64,000 nucleotides of DNA, from contig VXAA01005226.1 of NCBI GenBank assembly GCA_013399115.1, positions 236,273 through 300,272 on the forward strand. The letters are read 5' to 3'. The DNA comes from Anseranas semipalmata (taxonomy: Eukaryota; Chordata; Aves; Anseriformes; Anseranatidae). Position numbers and translations under genes: made by a program. The notes below the pieces were generated by a model. The model did not search any database. It worked only from the letters and a program-made list of their open reading frames with translations, and was not told where the DNA came from. Below are positions 12,020 to 23,691 of the stretch, piece by piece (position 1 is the stretch's first letter; each line of letters begins with the position of its first letter).

Positions 12020-14229
12020 TTTTTTTTTTTTTAACAGTATAGGCATGAATAATGATGGAGAAAATGAATGCATGGGTCAGATCAGCTGAGTGGGAAGTAC
12101 CCAACTTATGCAGTTATGCTTCTGACAATAGCTACTTTCTACACAGCTTGGAAAGTTTTCCTATGAAGATTTTTACTATGTAGGAGACAGAGATGGTAAT
12201 TTGCATTCAAGAAGTATTCTTTAAATCCAAACAGTTGGCTTTTATATCCACACACGTGTGCATGTGTGCAAACACACAGTATGACAGCAGAGTAGGGCAG
12301 TAAGGTCTCTGCTTATTTTTTAATGGTTGTAATGTTAAGAAATTAGCTGTTAAACTGTAGACGGAAATTGGATTTCTGCAAATTTAATGTGAACTGTGGT
12401 TGGAGCCTGAAGAGTCTGCTGGATTGGTGGTTTTCGTCTCATTTCATGGCCCTGAGAATCTTGTATAGCTAATAAATTAAGCCTCTAGTTGATCATTTGC
12501 TGTCCATTTCAGAAATCCATTACACTACAGAAATCATAACGTCTGTCTCGTAGTAAGGATGAGCATCACACTGCAGCGGTTGCATGTCTCAGGTGTGTAG
12601 TGAGGCACGGAGCCAAAGCCAGGTTGCTCCCGGGTGCTGCAAGCGTGCTGCTGGCCTGCAGTTGTTGGAGCCTGGTTGCTTGGGTCATACTGTGTCTCTT
12701 AGAAAGTGTTGGGTGTTAAGTTTTGTCTTCCAAATATCTGTTGGGGGTTCCCTATTTTAAGGACTGAACATCATTTGTAATTAAGGGATAATAGTGTATT
12801 TTCTTGAAAGCTGAAGATGAATGAAGTTAAACAAGTGTATGTGTAGAGAGGGGGATTTTAAAAGTTCTTTATGCTGCTCTGATTTCTGCTTTACAAAAGG
12901 ATGCTGAATATCAGGGTAGTATAAAACACATTTAAAAACTTTCTCTAGAGTGTTGTGTGAGACCTGTGGAAATGAGTGGGTCTCCAGAGTGTTAAAAGAG
13001 AATAAACTTTTATTTCTCACTGTAAAGCTACTCGTAGAGTGAAAAAGTCACAGGAAAGTGGATGAAGTTTAAATTTAAGCCAGCCTGCCTGTACTGGTCT
13101 ATGTGTACAGATCCGTGTAGATATATTTCTTCTGGAATAAGCATCTTTTTAGAAGGTCTGGAAGAGGAGAAGCAGTGAGTTACTGTTTAGATGAGAACTT
13201 AGATGATTATGGATTAACCTGGGTTCTTATGCTTGCTCCTGAAGAGGAACCATGCTGACTTAGTTACATGCTGCATGCTTATAAATTTTACCATGGAGGC
13301 AAGCTAAGCATGGAGAGAGAAGTAAATGCTTACATTTATAACTTGTTGTCTGAATATGACTGGTCTGTGGGGAGTTGCTGGCAGCCCCTTCTATGCCGTG
13401 CATGGGCTCCTCAGCGCCGTGGCCTCCATTGAAGCCAGCAGCTCTGCAACAACTGACTTATTGTTCCTGTCGCACCTGGACAAGCCTTTCAACCTCTCTG
13501 AAATTCCGTAGCATTCATGAGAAGTTACTGAACTGTCATGAGTCACAAACATTTTAAGTAATCCTTTTGTCATTCCAGTTGGGCCAAGTACACCTTTCCT
13601 AAGCAATACCTTGCTTTTCTATCTAATAAAACCTTTTATGTTTTCAGTCAGGAAACTAAAAACCAGAGAAATGAAACTGTGTGTTCAAACTTACCTTAGT
13701 AGGGGCTCTGTACCCATACTTCTCATTTTCACCTCAGTGCTTAATGATGTGATGAGATTAAATAGCTCTGGTCTGCACTGGTTTTGTTAATGCGGTAGTA
13801 TGGACAGACCTCATGGTGTGACACATGTGAAGCTTTGGATGCCAAATCTACCACCTCCCTGGGTGTTCACCAGCTGACAGCCAGTTTCCACCGAGGGCTC
13901 TCAGTATTGCTCATTTGGTCAGATGATGATTACTAAAGCTGCTCGAGAACTCCACGACCCTTCTTCATAGGAGTGGGCCTGTGCTGCTCCAGATCTCGCT
14001 GTCATCGCACCAACACAAGCCTGCCTAATGGTTCGTTTGATTTACTGTTCTCATTTTGTGTGTGGACCTATGTAATCAGGAAAGGAAAGATTAGATGAGA
14101 GTGAGAGTGGCTATACAAATAACTGGTGGGAATGTAAGAACAGCAACAACTATAGAATTTTTTAACTTCAGATATTCACAGCATAGACAACTGGTCCAAA
14201 ACAGTGATTCTCCTGCTATATTTAGCCTT

Positions 14230-14744
14230 GGTGTGGCCTTGAGTATTGTGTACAGTTCTGGGCTCCACAATATAAAAAGGACATTAAGATACTTGAAAGC
14301 ACCCAGAGGAGGACAGTGAAGCTGGTAAAAGGGCTGGAAGGCATGTCCTGTGAGGAGAGGCTGAGGACACTTGGGTTGTCTAGCCTGGAGAAGAGGAGAC
14401 TGAGAGGCGACCTTGTTGCTCTCTGCAACTTCCTGAGGAGGGGAAGTGGAGAGGAAGGTGCCAGTCTCCGCTCCCTTGTCACTGAGGACAGGACACAGAG
14501 GAACAGCACAAAGCTGCACCAGGGGAGGTTCAGACTGGGCATTAGGAACAATTTCTTTACTGTGAGGGCGGTCAAACACTGGACGAGGCTTCCTAGAGAG
14601 GTGGCTGATGCCCCAGGCCTGTCAGTGTTCAAGGGGCATTTGGACAATGCCCTCAATAATGTGCTTTAACTTCTGGTTAGCCCTGAAGTGGTCAGGCAGT
14701 TGGACTCGATGATCTTTGTAGGTCCCCTCCAACTGAACTATTCC
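14230..14744 (+). mobile_element. CR1 retrotransposon, 5'-truncated 3' end
   Basis: CR1 non-LTR retrotransposon fragment in the same direction as ELMO1. It starts in the last part of the reverse-transcriptase ORF (14316-14669 still translates with the CR1 signature pieces GLEGMSCEERLRTLGL, LEKRRLRGDL and RFRLGIRNNFFTVRAVKHW, ending in LPREV...FKGHLDNAL) and ends at the CR1 3' tail (GGTCCCCTCCAACTGAACTATTCC). The piece around 14225-14315 shows the upstream RT region with frame damage. It lacks the 5' UTR, ORF1, endonuclease and most of the RT, as most CR1 copies do. The short insertion GSGEEGA compared with the other copies in this window suggests another subfamily. Not capable of movement. 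Confidence 0.93.
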
Positions 14745-17700
14745 ATTTATCTGAAAAATTCAGAAATGCTAAGGATGGTAATAAGTGCTGTGTTTCACTG
14801 GGACTGGAAGGAGATCTTCTACAATGAAATGGAAATGTTAACTGAAATCATTTATGAAAGACAGCCTCAGGTTTAATTGTCTTGTTACTTGATGTTTCCA
14901 ACATTTGTAAGCCAAAGCTTTGGAATGGATTTCTATTGGTGGAATGTTCTGTTAGGTGTGGAGGGCAAGAAAGGCTTCTGTTTCAGAAGTTGGGTCACCC
15001 CACCACCCTCTCAATTTTTAGGTAGGTACCCTAAGAAACAGCAACAGTCTGTTGCTTGTATGGATGGGGTTTGTGTCTTTTCCCCTTCCCCTCTTCAGTA
15101 ACTTTTAAATTCTTGGCCGATTCAAGCCAAGTCATCAGAGCAATAGAGGTTACAAAGTTCAGACAAGTTTTGGGAAAGTAGGAAACTGGATGGAGCAGAA
15201 ACTGCAATGGGAAGACTCAACTGCAAGCCTTATTAAACAGCTGAAAACCTACAGCAGGGGTTCAGGTCAGTTTGCCTTAGCCCTGCTGCTCACAGGGAAG
15301 GTGTTTGCTTTGCTTGGTTAGACAGATATATGAGAAAAGGAATCTCTCACTTCTTTAAGAAAAATGAAATGAAAGGCCTGAAAGCCAAAACTTCTGCTAA
15401 AAACAGATTGCCATCTCACAACTTACCTGACTTGTACTCTGAAATGTGTAGGATGTGATTTTTTTTTTTCCTGTACACAAAGCTTTGCTGTCAGACTAGT
15501 TATAAAGGGGCTTCAAGTTAAGTGAGATTCAAGCTTCTCTAAAATTTTCATCAATGTTTAAAGAAAAATATTTGGGAGCACTTACTTCAAGACTTAATTA
15601 AAGTTCTATTAACTTTCAGGTGTTTCTGTGCGGGTCATACAGTGAAAGGGCAGAACCGGGGAGTGATACTGCTGACGAAGGAGTCTTAACAAAAACCTGA
15701 AAAAAACTTTACTGTGTGTCCATATGGGATAGTGCTGTCCAGATGGTAGACAAATACAGATGAAGAGTTATAAAAACTTGCTTTGTTGGGGAACTCAACT
15801 AAAAAGTATTTTTTTTTTCTTCCTGGTAAATATGGATTATAAATTATTTTTATGAGCTTGATAAAGAGTCTGTTGGAACTTAAGCACCCTACAGCATGAA
15901 CACCTTGCTGCTTAGTTTTGCTTTAACTGTAAAGTCCACAGATAATTTTTTTCTTTGTTTCCTACAGGGATGTGGAAGGGAAGTAAAAACTTCCCTGAAC
16001 GTGATGGTTAAGGAAAATGGGATGTTAATTGTTTCCAAATGCTGGCTTGCTTTTTAGATAGAATTTATTACTCATCTCCAACTGGAGGAGCTGAGTAAAT
16101 TCAGATGGCAAGTGGCTAACCAGGTATCAGTTCTGGTGAAGTCTTTTTAGAGCTGGTCAGATGGTAACTTCTGCTATGACTTTCCTTAGACCTCATTTTG
16201 TGGCTCGTTTTTTCCTTTTGACCTGCAGTTAGCCAAGGGTCTAACCAGGCTGTCTTTTCCAGCTGGAACTGGGAAAAAGAACTTGGAAGTTTTGTTGTTC
16301 CTTCCTGTCAGTAATATCATTGCTTACTTCTGGTACCCGTTCCTAGATGAAATGAATGGGTGCTGTAACTTGACATCTTTAATTGTTTGTTGTTGTTGTT
16401 GTTTCAGTAATTACCTCCCTTCCCAAGCTTAGCATAAATTCCCTCTTCAATTTGAGGAAAGTACACTCCCTGGAGATTGTCATGTGTCTCTCCATTCTAA
16501 CAGTTTTATTTATTAAGTACCTTTTTTTGGTGATACTGTTCTTTTCTAAGCCCTTGTGGTGTCAAGACTGTTGTAAAGTACGTCCACGGATTGAATTACG
16601 GTTGTCATTTCTGGCTGTGCTTTAGTCTACTCCAGACTTGACTGCCGTTTTTGCTCCACTCTCTGAGGTTTTTGGTCTCCTCTGCTCGAAGTGTTTAAAT
16701 TCTCACGTCTGTTTCATTTACAGTTCTTAAAATCAGATTTATTTTCTAAGTCCTTTTTGAGAAGGAATGTGTGGGAATGTGTGTATAAACCATAAAAATG
16801 TTAGTCCTTTGGGAACCACATCATTTTACAGTCTGTGTTCCTACCTACTGATATCTTTAACTAGGCCATGTTTTCCTTTCCTCCTTATTTTCCTCTCTCG
16901 GGGAACACTGTTTGGGGTGAACTTTCTTCCTTTAGGATTCTGAATCCCAGTTAGAGTTCCAGGAGCAGGATTATTTGTCTTCCACAGACATTAATTCTGA
17001 GTTACTGCTTCTTCAGCCAACCTGAATATTATATGCCTCTTCTGGGTTTGTGGGGTAATGTTAATTTAATGCAATTATTTTCAGCTGCTGTCTTTTCCCT
17101 TTAAATCCTATGCTCTGCTCTGCTAAGCTAACAAAACACAGCTATTGTGGTGTATGCTACCGCTCTTCTTACTCAAGGTACTCATAATGTGGAATGCACT
17201 AACAAAGATTTTCCTGTCAGCAGTACATGACGGTTCATAAAGGGCTGCAAGATTTTTCCTCTTCTAAATACTTCTTTTGGCTTATTCTTTTGCCACTTCC
17301 TCCCATTTGGAATTTTCTTTGCTTGTGTGTCATGGTTTTAAAAAAAAAAAATCTTAAATATCTTCAAGTGAATTGCTGATGGTATAGAAGGAAGGAGAGT
17401 AGAAGCCTCTGGTCTGCTGGTTCACCTTTCCTGCTAGTGCAGATGTGTCCTGAGTGTCTTCTATGTTTTAAGAACCAGATGCCTGGGATGGTGGAAGTTG
17501 TGCTGGTTCTTTAACATATGGCACCTGGATGGTGTGTTTCAGGATACCTGTGGTGGTAGAGCTCCTGGAGGCTTATTGCAACGAGAATCATCGCAATCTC
17601 GGGGCTGGACTGCTTTCCAGATGAACTAAAAATGCCCACCTACGTGAGAGGGTGCAGGATTCGGCTTGAAGTCAGCAAGATGACTTCACTGCTGCATCAT

Positions 17701-19114
17701 GTAGGAGGAGAGGATTCACTGCAAGGGAGGCAACATATGTTTAAACTTAAATATCGTATAATTAGCCAAACTGGCAAAGGAAACTGTGAAAAACATAAGG
17801 AATGTGTATTAAGTCCATTTTGTGATGTTTGAAGAGTTCCCCAGTGCAAGAACCCCTACTCTAATTTTAATATTTTAAAAACATTCCTACCATAGTAATG
17901 GATACATTCATCTCTTTCAGGAATAGTTGCAGCCTCATTTGCTCCACTTCTTCCTCAGGTGTGTTGATACACCTGTTGTGGTGGGGAATAAGCTCAGTCA
18001 GGGAATGGATCCAGGTTAAAAATAAACTGTTTGTTTTTCTTCAGGGAATTTTTTTCTGCTCACTTGAGACTTGGACCAGCTCCCTGTGTCACACCACAAA
18101 TAGTTTGCCTGACGTGACTGAGGGGCTATACTGGAGGAGGGAATAAAGCAGGAGAGGCAGGGGGAAGAGAGGACAGCAACTGTGAAAACTTGGACCCTGG
18201 GAGCAATGTCTCCCCAAATAGTCCTTCTGGGGAGATCATGTTTGTCAATATGGATACAGCAAACTTGTGAATGAGAGCAACATGCTGCTCTTCCAGCTGT
18301 ACATATTTTTCAAGAATATTAACAGGTTTAACTGTGGGTATTCTTCATTATTTAAGTGAAAAGACGGTTTTATTCTTGGCATGGCAGATCCTAGTAAAAT
18401 CTGCCCATCTCTTTCACTAATGTATGAGTCAAGCCTGTAAGCTGTTGCTCACCAAACATGGGGAGAGGCAGTCACCGCCCTGAAGACTTCAGCCTGATAG
18501 TTTAAGCTTGTACAGAGATTGAGAGCAGTAGTGGCACCAAGAAGGGAGGCAGTGTGGCCAAGTTGATAAAGTGGGTCAGAAGCTGAGTCAGGCTAGGTCT
18601 TCTGCATCTGCCTGGCTTCCTATTCCTAGCCAGGTTATACTGCCAAGCTCTTCAGCTTTCTGCAGTAATCACCTTCTTCTTCTAGATCTGGACCTGTAAC
18701 TGCTGACATGTGGGAGAGAAGGGGGAAGAAAAAAGGGTTGTTATTAATAAACTTTTTCTCTGTGTAGCGTATGGCATCTTGAAATTCACTCATTCTGGAT
18801 GTGACATCAATTTGTGTAAAATCACAGGCATGTGTGTGTTCTGGCTGATGGTGCCAGCAATAGCTACTTGCTTTGAGTGTGTGTGTGAGGTCTCAAGATG
18901 AAAATCCTTCAGCAGGGTGATCCTTCATGTATGCTGACTGAGGGCACTTGCATAGCATGGAGTTTAAGTCAGGCAATGCTAGTATTTCACCTAGGCTAGC
19001 TATGAAATCCTCATCCTTAGTGCAGACTATACCATGTGTGCGCATGTTACAAACTTTTAGTATTGTAGCCAGACTTGGGAGGAAACAGTCATTTGTATGT
19101 CTTGTCATGAAAGT

Positions 19115-19170
19115 GTTGCTTCCATACTAAATTTTTATGCTTGTTGCTTCCATACTAAATTTTTATGCTT
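19115..19170. repeat. Perfect 28-bp tandem duplication
   Basis: Two identical head-to-tail 28-base copies (19115-19142 and 19143-19170), each starting GTTGCTTCCATACTAAATTT. No third or degenerate copy is seen on either side. Identity of the copies points to a recent slippage-type duplication or to an assembly artefact. Confidence 0.95.
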
Positions 19171-19905
19171 CTTTGCATCTTCCTGTTCTTTATGCAAGAA
19201 AGCCCATTATCTGAAACTTCTCAAACTCATTCTGTTTATGTATCCCTCCCTTGCGAGAGGGATTCTTCTGTTGAAAAGTCTTGAAAACTCTTGCACAGTG
19301 ACTGTTAAGTGTTGAAGAGCTTCAAAAACAGCTTCGCAAAAGTCTGGGGAAAGAATTTTCATTTGAGGGTTTATGTACAGGATGACCTCTGATAGCCATG
19401 TACCACCTTATTCTTTGGATAATGACACCGCATATGAATCACATTTTCATATGGGTCTAATTTATTTACTAACTACACTCTGCTGTCATGTGTCAGAAAA
19501 AGTATATTATTTCTGAGGTTACTCACAGAGAGCTGGCACAGTGAAGTGTTTTATGGGGGGAAAAAAATACAACACCCTGTACAGTTGCCAAAAGTGTGTC
19601 TGCTGTCCTTTTCACTTGGAGTACCACCAAACTGGACAAAAACTACTCTCTTATCAAGTAAAGAAAACAAACAAACAATGTCTTATTCTGTCTCGTGTTT
19701 GTAGGTGAGGAGAAAGGGGAAAAAGAAATTTGAGGGCTTGTATAGGTTGAGAATTTGGGAAAAAAGGACACTTATTAAGAAAACAAGAACTCATTTGTAT
19801 GAAGCCCATCTGTGACAGCAGTGTTTTTACATTGCCAAAATAACTCTTGGCTAATATACTCACAAACTTTTTATAAAGGGATGTGACATGTTGGACTTCT
19901 AGTAA

Positions 19906-20046
19906 TGAATATGCTCTGAAGGCTTGGGAGGTTGGCTTAAAAAAAAAAAAACTTAAAAAAAACAAAAACGTGATAAACTTTAAAAAAAGAAAAAAGTTTT
20001 TTTTTTTTTTTCTAAGCCAATCTCTCAAGCCTTCAGAGCACATTCA
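19906..20046. repeat. Imperfect inverted repeat with A/T-tract arms
   Basis: The left arm (19906-19953) reads TGAATATGCTCTGAAGGCTT and continues through TTGGCTTA into a run of A. The right arm (19993-20046) is its reverse complement, with a T run followed by TAAGCC and ending GCCTTCAGAGCACATTCA. Within the roughly 33 non-homopolymer positions I find only three mismatches, and the A and T runs pair as well. The central spacer of about 40 bases is A-rich. A transcript from either strand could fold into a stem of about 45 bp. No transposase or known family ends are recognisable, so this may be a small MITE-like element or a local inverted duplication. Confidence 0.85.
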
Positions 20047-20385
20047 AAACTCCCCCCCTTGCCCCCTAACTGCATTACTGTTTCTCTTACTCTAAGCAGC
20101 GGGTACTGAATTCCTTCATTGCCTGCCTTCATCAGGTAGATCTCCTGAATAACCATGATGGTTATTCTAACCATCCTGTACAGCAGGGTAGCTCTGGTCT
20201 ATCTTCCTACCATCACATCAGCATCAGTGCAAGTTCTAAAAGTTCTTATGGTGTCTTTCTATTAACTTAATGTTCTAAGTGTCAAGTTCCTGCAGTTTTC
20301 TTCCCTCATCTTCATCTCTTTTCAGATTACTTAATTCATCCTTCATACTTCTCTTCCCTGTCCTAACAGTGGTTCCAAACTTGTC

Positions 20386-20401
20386 TTTTTTTTTTTTTTT
20401 T
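20386..20401. repeat. T16 homopolymer
   Basis: Sixteen T in a pyrimidine-rich neighbourhood; simple repeat. Confidence 0.9.
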
Positions 20402-20716
20402 GCCTCATCTTGACTTTGTCTTTCTCAGTGCTACTTCTGCGTCTGAAGTGCCTTACCAATAGTCTGTTCCAAAACACTTGCCCATGTGTCAGCAAACTTG
20501 TAGCAAGAACACTAGCTCAGAGGTGCTAACAGGAAGCAATCAAATGCAAAACAATCAAAATATTCATCCTTTATCATGGGGTTCTCACTGCACCTTGTCT
20601 ATTCCCTTTTGTCAGTTAAATTGTCAGTTTCTTATAGCAGAAGACAACTTTTGTTCTAACTTAGATAACACTGAGCACTTTTACAGGTACTTGATAAATA
20701 GCAAATCAAATAATTT

Positions 20717-20790
20717 ATCATAGAATCAGAGAATGGCTTGGGTTGGAAGGGACCTTAAAGATCATCCAGTTCCAACCCCCCTGCCATGGG
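20717..20790 (-). mobile_element. CR1 3'-end fragment, minus strand
   Basis: About 74 bases match the reverse complement of a CR1 3' terminus: CATAGAATCAGAGAATGG, then TTGGAAGGGACCTTAAAGAT and TCCAACCCCCCTGCCATGGG. Everything 5' of that in the element is missing, a typical extreme 5' truncation. The opening resembles the much longer minus-strand copy starting at 42670, so the two are probably related subfamilies. Confidence 0.9.
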
Positions 20791-22198
20791 AGATTGGATA
20801 TATCTATGTAATAGTCTGTTTTTACAAAAATCACACACTTGTCCTTTGTTAACTAACCCAATTTTTCTCCCTGCTGCAAAGCAGAGTTTACAGAATGCAA
20901 TCTGGCATCTGAAAACCATACTTTGAATCAGACACATAAGTAGATTTTATTACTGTTCTGGGTTGTTTTTTTGTCATGCTTGCTTTTTTAGACTGGTTAT
21001 TACATTGAGGTTAAAGACATTATCAGTCCAGTGCTGCTTGGATGGTACTGTACCTTACCTTATGTAGCTCATTAAACCTGTGAAGCCATCTGTTCAGTGT
21101 GGATAAAGTTGGTCCCTTCAGGACAGTTGCTGTTGGGGAGCTGCCTGATCTCCCTGCCCTTATCTCCCAGGCAGTGCTAGGGTGTTTCTGCCGCTTCCTA
21201 ATTGATTTGCTGTTCCTGTCAGCTCTCTTATTCTGCTGGAGCCTGGGTCAGTACTCATTGTGAAAAGCCTGTTGGGAGGAAGGTCAGTCTACACTGAACT
21301 GGCAACTCAGGATGCTACAACTACAACCAAGTTACATGGCAAGGGAATCTGCTCTGAGTTTAATCTCAAAGCTTTGCATCAGGAAAGAGGGTCTGGTTAG
21401 TTGTTGCAGGCGGGTAATAGTCCACAAGGTTCAAAAGTACCTCATGATGTGACAGAAGTGCTCACAAATACTTCATTCTGTGCAGCGAATGGTTCGGGCA
21501 GTGCCTGTTACGCGTTATACTGCATACATCCCATTAGCCGGGTGAGCTACTCATCTCTGTTTCACTGCAGTTTATTCAGTTATTCCAGATTTATGATGGA
21601 AAAAATAAATTCAGTTTCTCTGGGTTATTGCCTTGCATATGTTCAGTTAAATGGCATATTTTTATCCTTATTTCACCCCGTATTTAGTTCCCAGTTATGC
21701 TTAATAGGGATAGAGTGAATGCACTTCACATCGTGTTTATATTGCTTGCACATTTTGTGGGGAATTGTGTCTTTCTGACCTTTCCAACCCGAAGTCATTC
21801 CCATGAGAACAATTGGGGTTCAGTCTTATATGTCACAGGAGAATGTCCTGAGTTTTGTTGCTTTCTCATAAAGTTGGGTAAATTTATATCATGGCTCCAT
21901 TCAAATGCTGATCTTACTCCTATATTTTATGCTTTTTGTATGCTTCTGGTGTACATGATTACCTACTAGATTTTTGTTGATTTAGTAGCTAATGCTGAAT
22001 GGGATTGCTATCTAGGGGGGATATTGTGAGAATAAATACATCAAGTTGTGAGACATTTAGTTCTGTAGTAATGGCCCACATAAGAATTTAGTGGGAAAGA
22101 GATTATTTGCAAGTATTCAGTTAAAATATTCAGGAATTCTGGGACTTGCAACCAGTAGAGAATACTTTAGATAATGAAGCTGTAGGAAAAAGTCAGCT

Positions 22199-22251
22199 AT
22201 ATAGCTACAGAATATTTTCATACAGAATATTTTCATATAGCTACAGAATAT
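22199..22251. repeat. Nested short tandem repeats
   Basis: A 15-base unit TACAGAATATTTTCA occurs twice head to tail (22206-22220, 22221-22235). It is bracketed by two identical copies of the 17-mer ATATAGCTACAGAATAT (22199-22215 and 22235-22251), giving a second period of 36. Suggests two successive slippage events. Confidence 0.9.
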
Positions 22252-23251
22252 ACTCAAAATATATTTATAATTTCAAATAATTGACTGAATACCTTGAATC
22301 TATGATTACAGATTTATATTCATAAAAAAATATATCCTAATGTTTGGGAGACCTAGTGTGACATATTAAGTAAATAACAAAACAGTGATGAGGCATTTTA
22401 GAATGCATTTAAGTTGGAGAGAGATTTATTTAAATGAGATGATATATATTAGAATATTGCTCTCTGTTCTAGATTACAAATCTCTGCTATTTAAATAATT
22501 TTCTGTGGGAGTGGGTGATAGGAGTGGGAGGAGATGCATTTCTGGTTTCATCTGTAGCCTTGAATTAACTATGAAAAAGGGTGGGTTCTTAATTTAACTA
22601 ATTTAAGCTAAAATCTCAGTGAAAACACAGTTTATAGTCTTCAGCACAAGCTAACAGGTTAAGTTTCAGGCTGCAGAAGAGTCTGATTTACTTTTGTGTA
22701 CCGACTTGCATGAATTATGCAACTTCTTTCAATGTTATATATATTTACTTTCATTAGCTGGCAATGTTAGGATTATTTTTTTTTTTCTCCACAAAAAGAC
22801 CACGATGTCAAATACCAAACTGTCATACACTATTTCCCGCCACTTTCATGGCTGGGTCTACTTGCCTTCCCCTCCAACTTTGGCTGCTGACCCACTCCCC
22901 TGTTGTATGTGCAGGGCTGTTCTTCCATGTCAGGGACCAACAATGAAACCTGGTGGAACTTTCCTTAGTTTCAGGTCTCATCTCACCTGTGGCTGCTAGT
23001 GTTGGCCTCTGCTGAAGCCACCTCCCTTTATGTCAATGCGTAGGTTAGGTGGGGTGGTTGTTAGTGGGCTGCATACAGGACCTGACCTGCAGAACAATTT
23101 CTATGGCTTTGCTGTGGAGCAGCAGCTCTCAGGTGGAAAGACAATGTTAGGAAGAAGTACATCTCCAGCTGTGGTTACCTACTACCAAATGTTCTGAACC
23201 AGAAGCCAGAGTCCTGTGTTTTACAAAGGAGTTTGTAGGGCGATGGCCGAC

Positions 23252-23306
23252 TCTCATACAGCTCGGTCATCTTGGTAGTCATCTCATACAGCTCGGTCAT
23301 CTTGGT
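23252..23306. repeat. 25-bp direct repeat with 5-bp spacer
   Basis: Two identical 25-base copies beginning TCTCATACAGCTCGGTCATC (23252-23276 and 23282-23306), separated by AGTCA, giving a period of 30. Each copy holds a CpG in an AT-rich intron. On the minus strand the period is a multiple of three and reads KMTELYE twice, but the frame is short and unsupported. Confidence 0.93.
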
Positions 23307-23647
23307 GAAGGGTTTTACATATACAGTCCCTATGCACGTGAGGAAACTTTGCACACAGAAGAACCAGCCTACTTCTTATGCCCCCCAGGAACCTCCTGCA
23401 AGACATCATCTAGTCACAAGGAAGTCTAGAAAACTGATTTTGAAGGAACATTTCAATCAACTGAAGTGAAGACATCTCCATGAAATTAAATGAAACAAGT
23501 AAAATCAAGCCTTTCTGTAGACAACCATCACTCTTGAAAGTAGTAAATAAAACATTAGCTGTTGTATGTTAAATCTTCCCTTTAGATTTAAGGGACAATA
23601 AAACTGAGGGATCTGTTTGAGACTTAGTTTGAAACTTTTTTTTTTTT

Positions 23648-23691
23648 NNNNNNNNNNNNNNNNNNNNNNNNNNNNNNNNNNNNNNNNNNNN
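23648..23691. other. Assembly gap of 44 N
   Basis: Forty-four N bases, preceded by a T run (23636-23647) and followed by unique sequence starting AGCTCAAAA. Likely an unresolved homopolymer or simple repeat. Confidence 0.98.

Larger units (their letters stand above)
246..14229 (+). other. ELMO1 5' intron, segment a
   Basis: About 14 kb of AT-rich DNA with no recognisable exon, RNA gene or transposon. The open frames here are short, unrelated to known families by eye, and not in a codon pattern that suggests translation. Local structure includes a T20 run (2889-2908), a (CT)12 array (4329-4352) next to a purine tract at 4204-4250, a G-rich cluster (6649-6660), a perfect hairpin (9045-9073), a C11 run (11287-11297), a short GT array near 11855-11867 and a 13-N gap (12007-12019). 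A GC-richer patch lies at 12540-12680. I assign the segment to the intron by position between the CpG-rich start and the first coding exon. Confidence 0.7.
14745..20716 (+). other. ELMO1 5' intron, segment b
   Basis: Six kilobases with no exon or transposon that I can recognise. It holds poly-T and poly-A runs (for example near 15460, 15810 and 17339), a (TTG)n stretch at 16387-16404, a 28-bp tandem duplication (19115-19170), a short hairpin (CATATGAA and TTCATATG around 19433-19455), the long inverted repeat 19906-20046 and a T16 run (20386-20401). The open frames are short and low complexity. Confidence 0.65.

Noticed and set aside
14091..14656. Minus-strand frames of 162 and 144 codons
   Set aside because: They are antisense readings of the CR1 copy at 14230-14744.
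19654..20095. Frames with lysine or phenylalanine runs on both strands
   Set aside because: They translate the A and T tracts of the inverted repeat.
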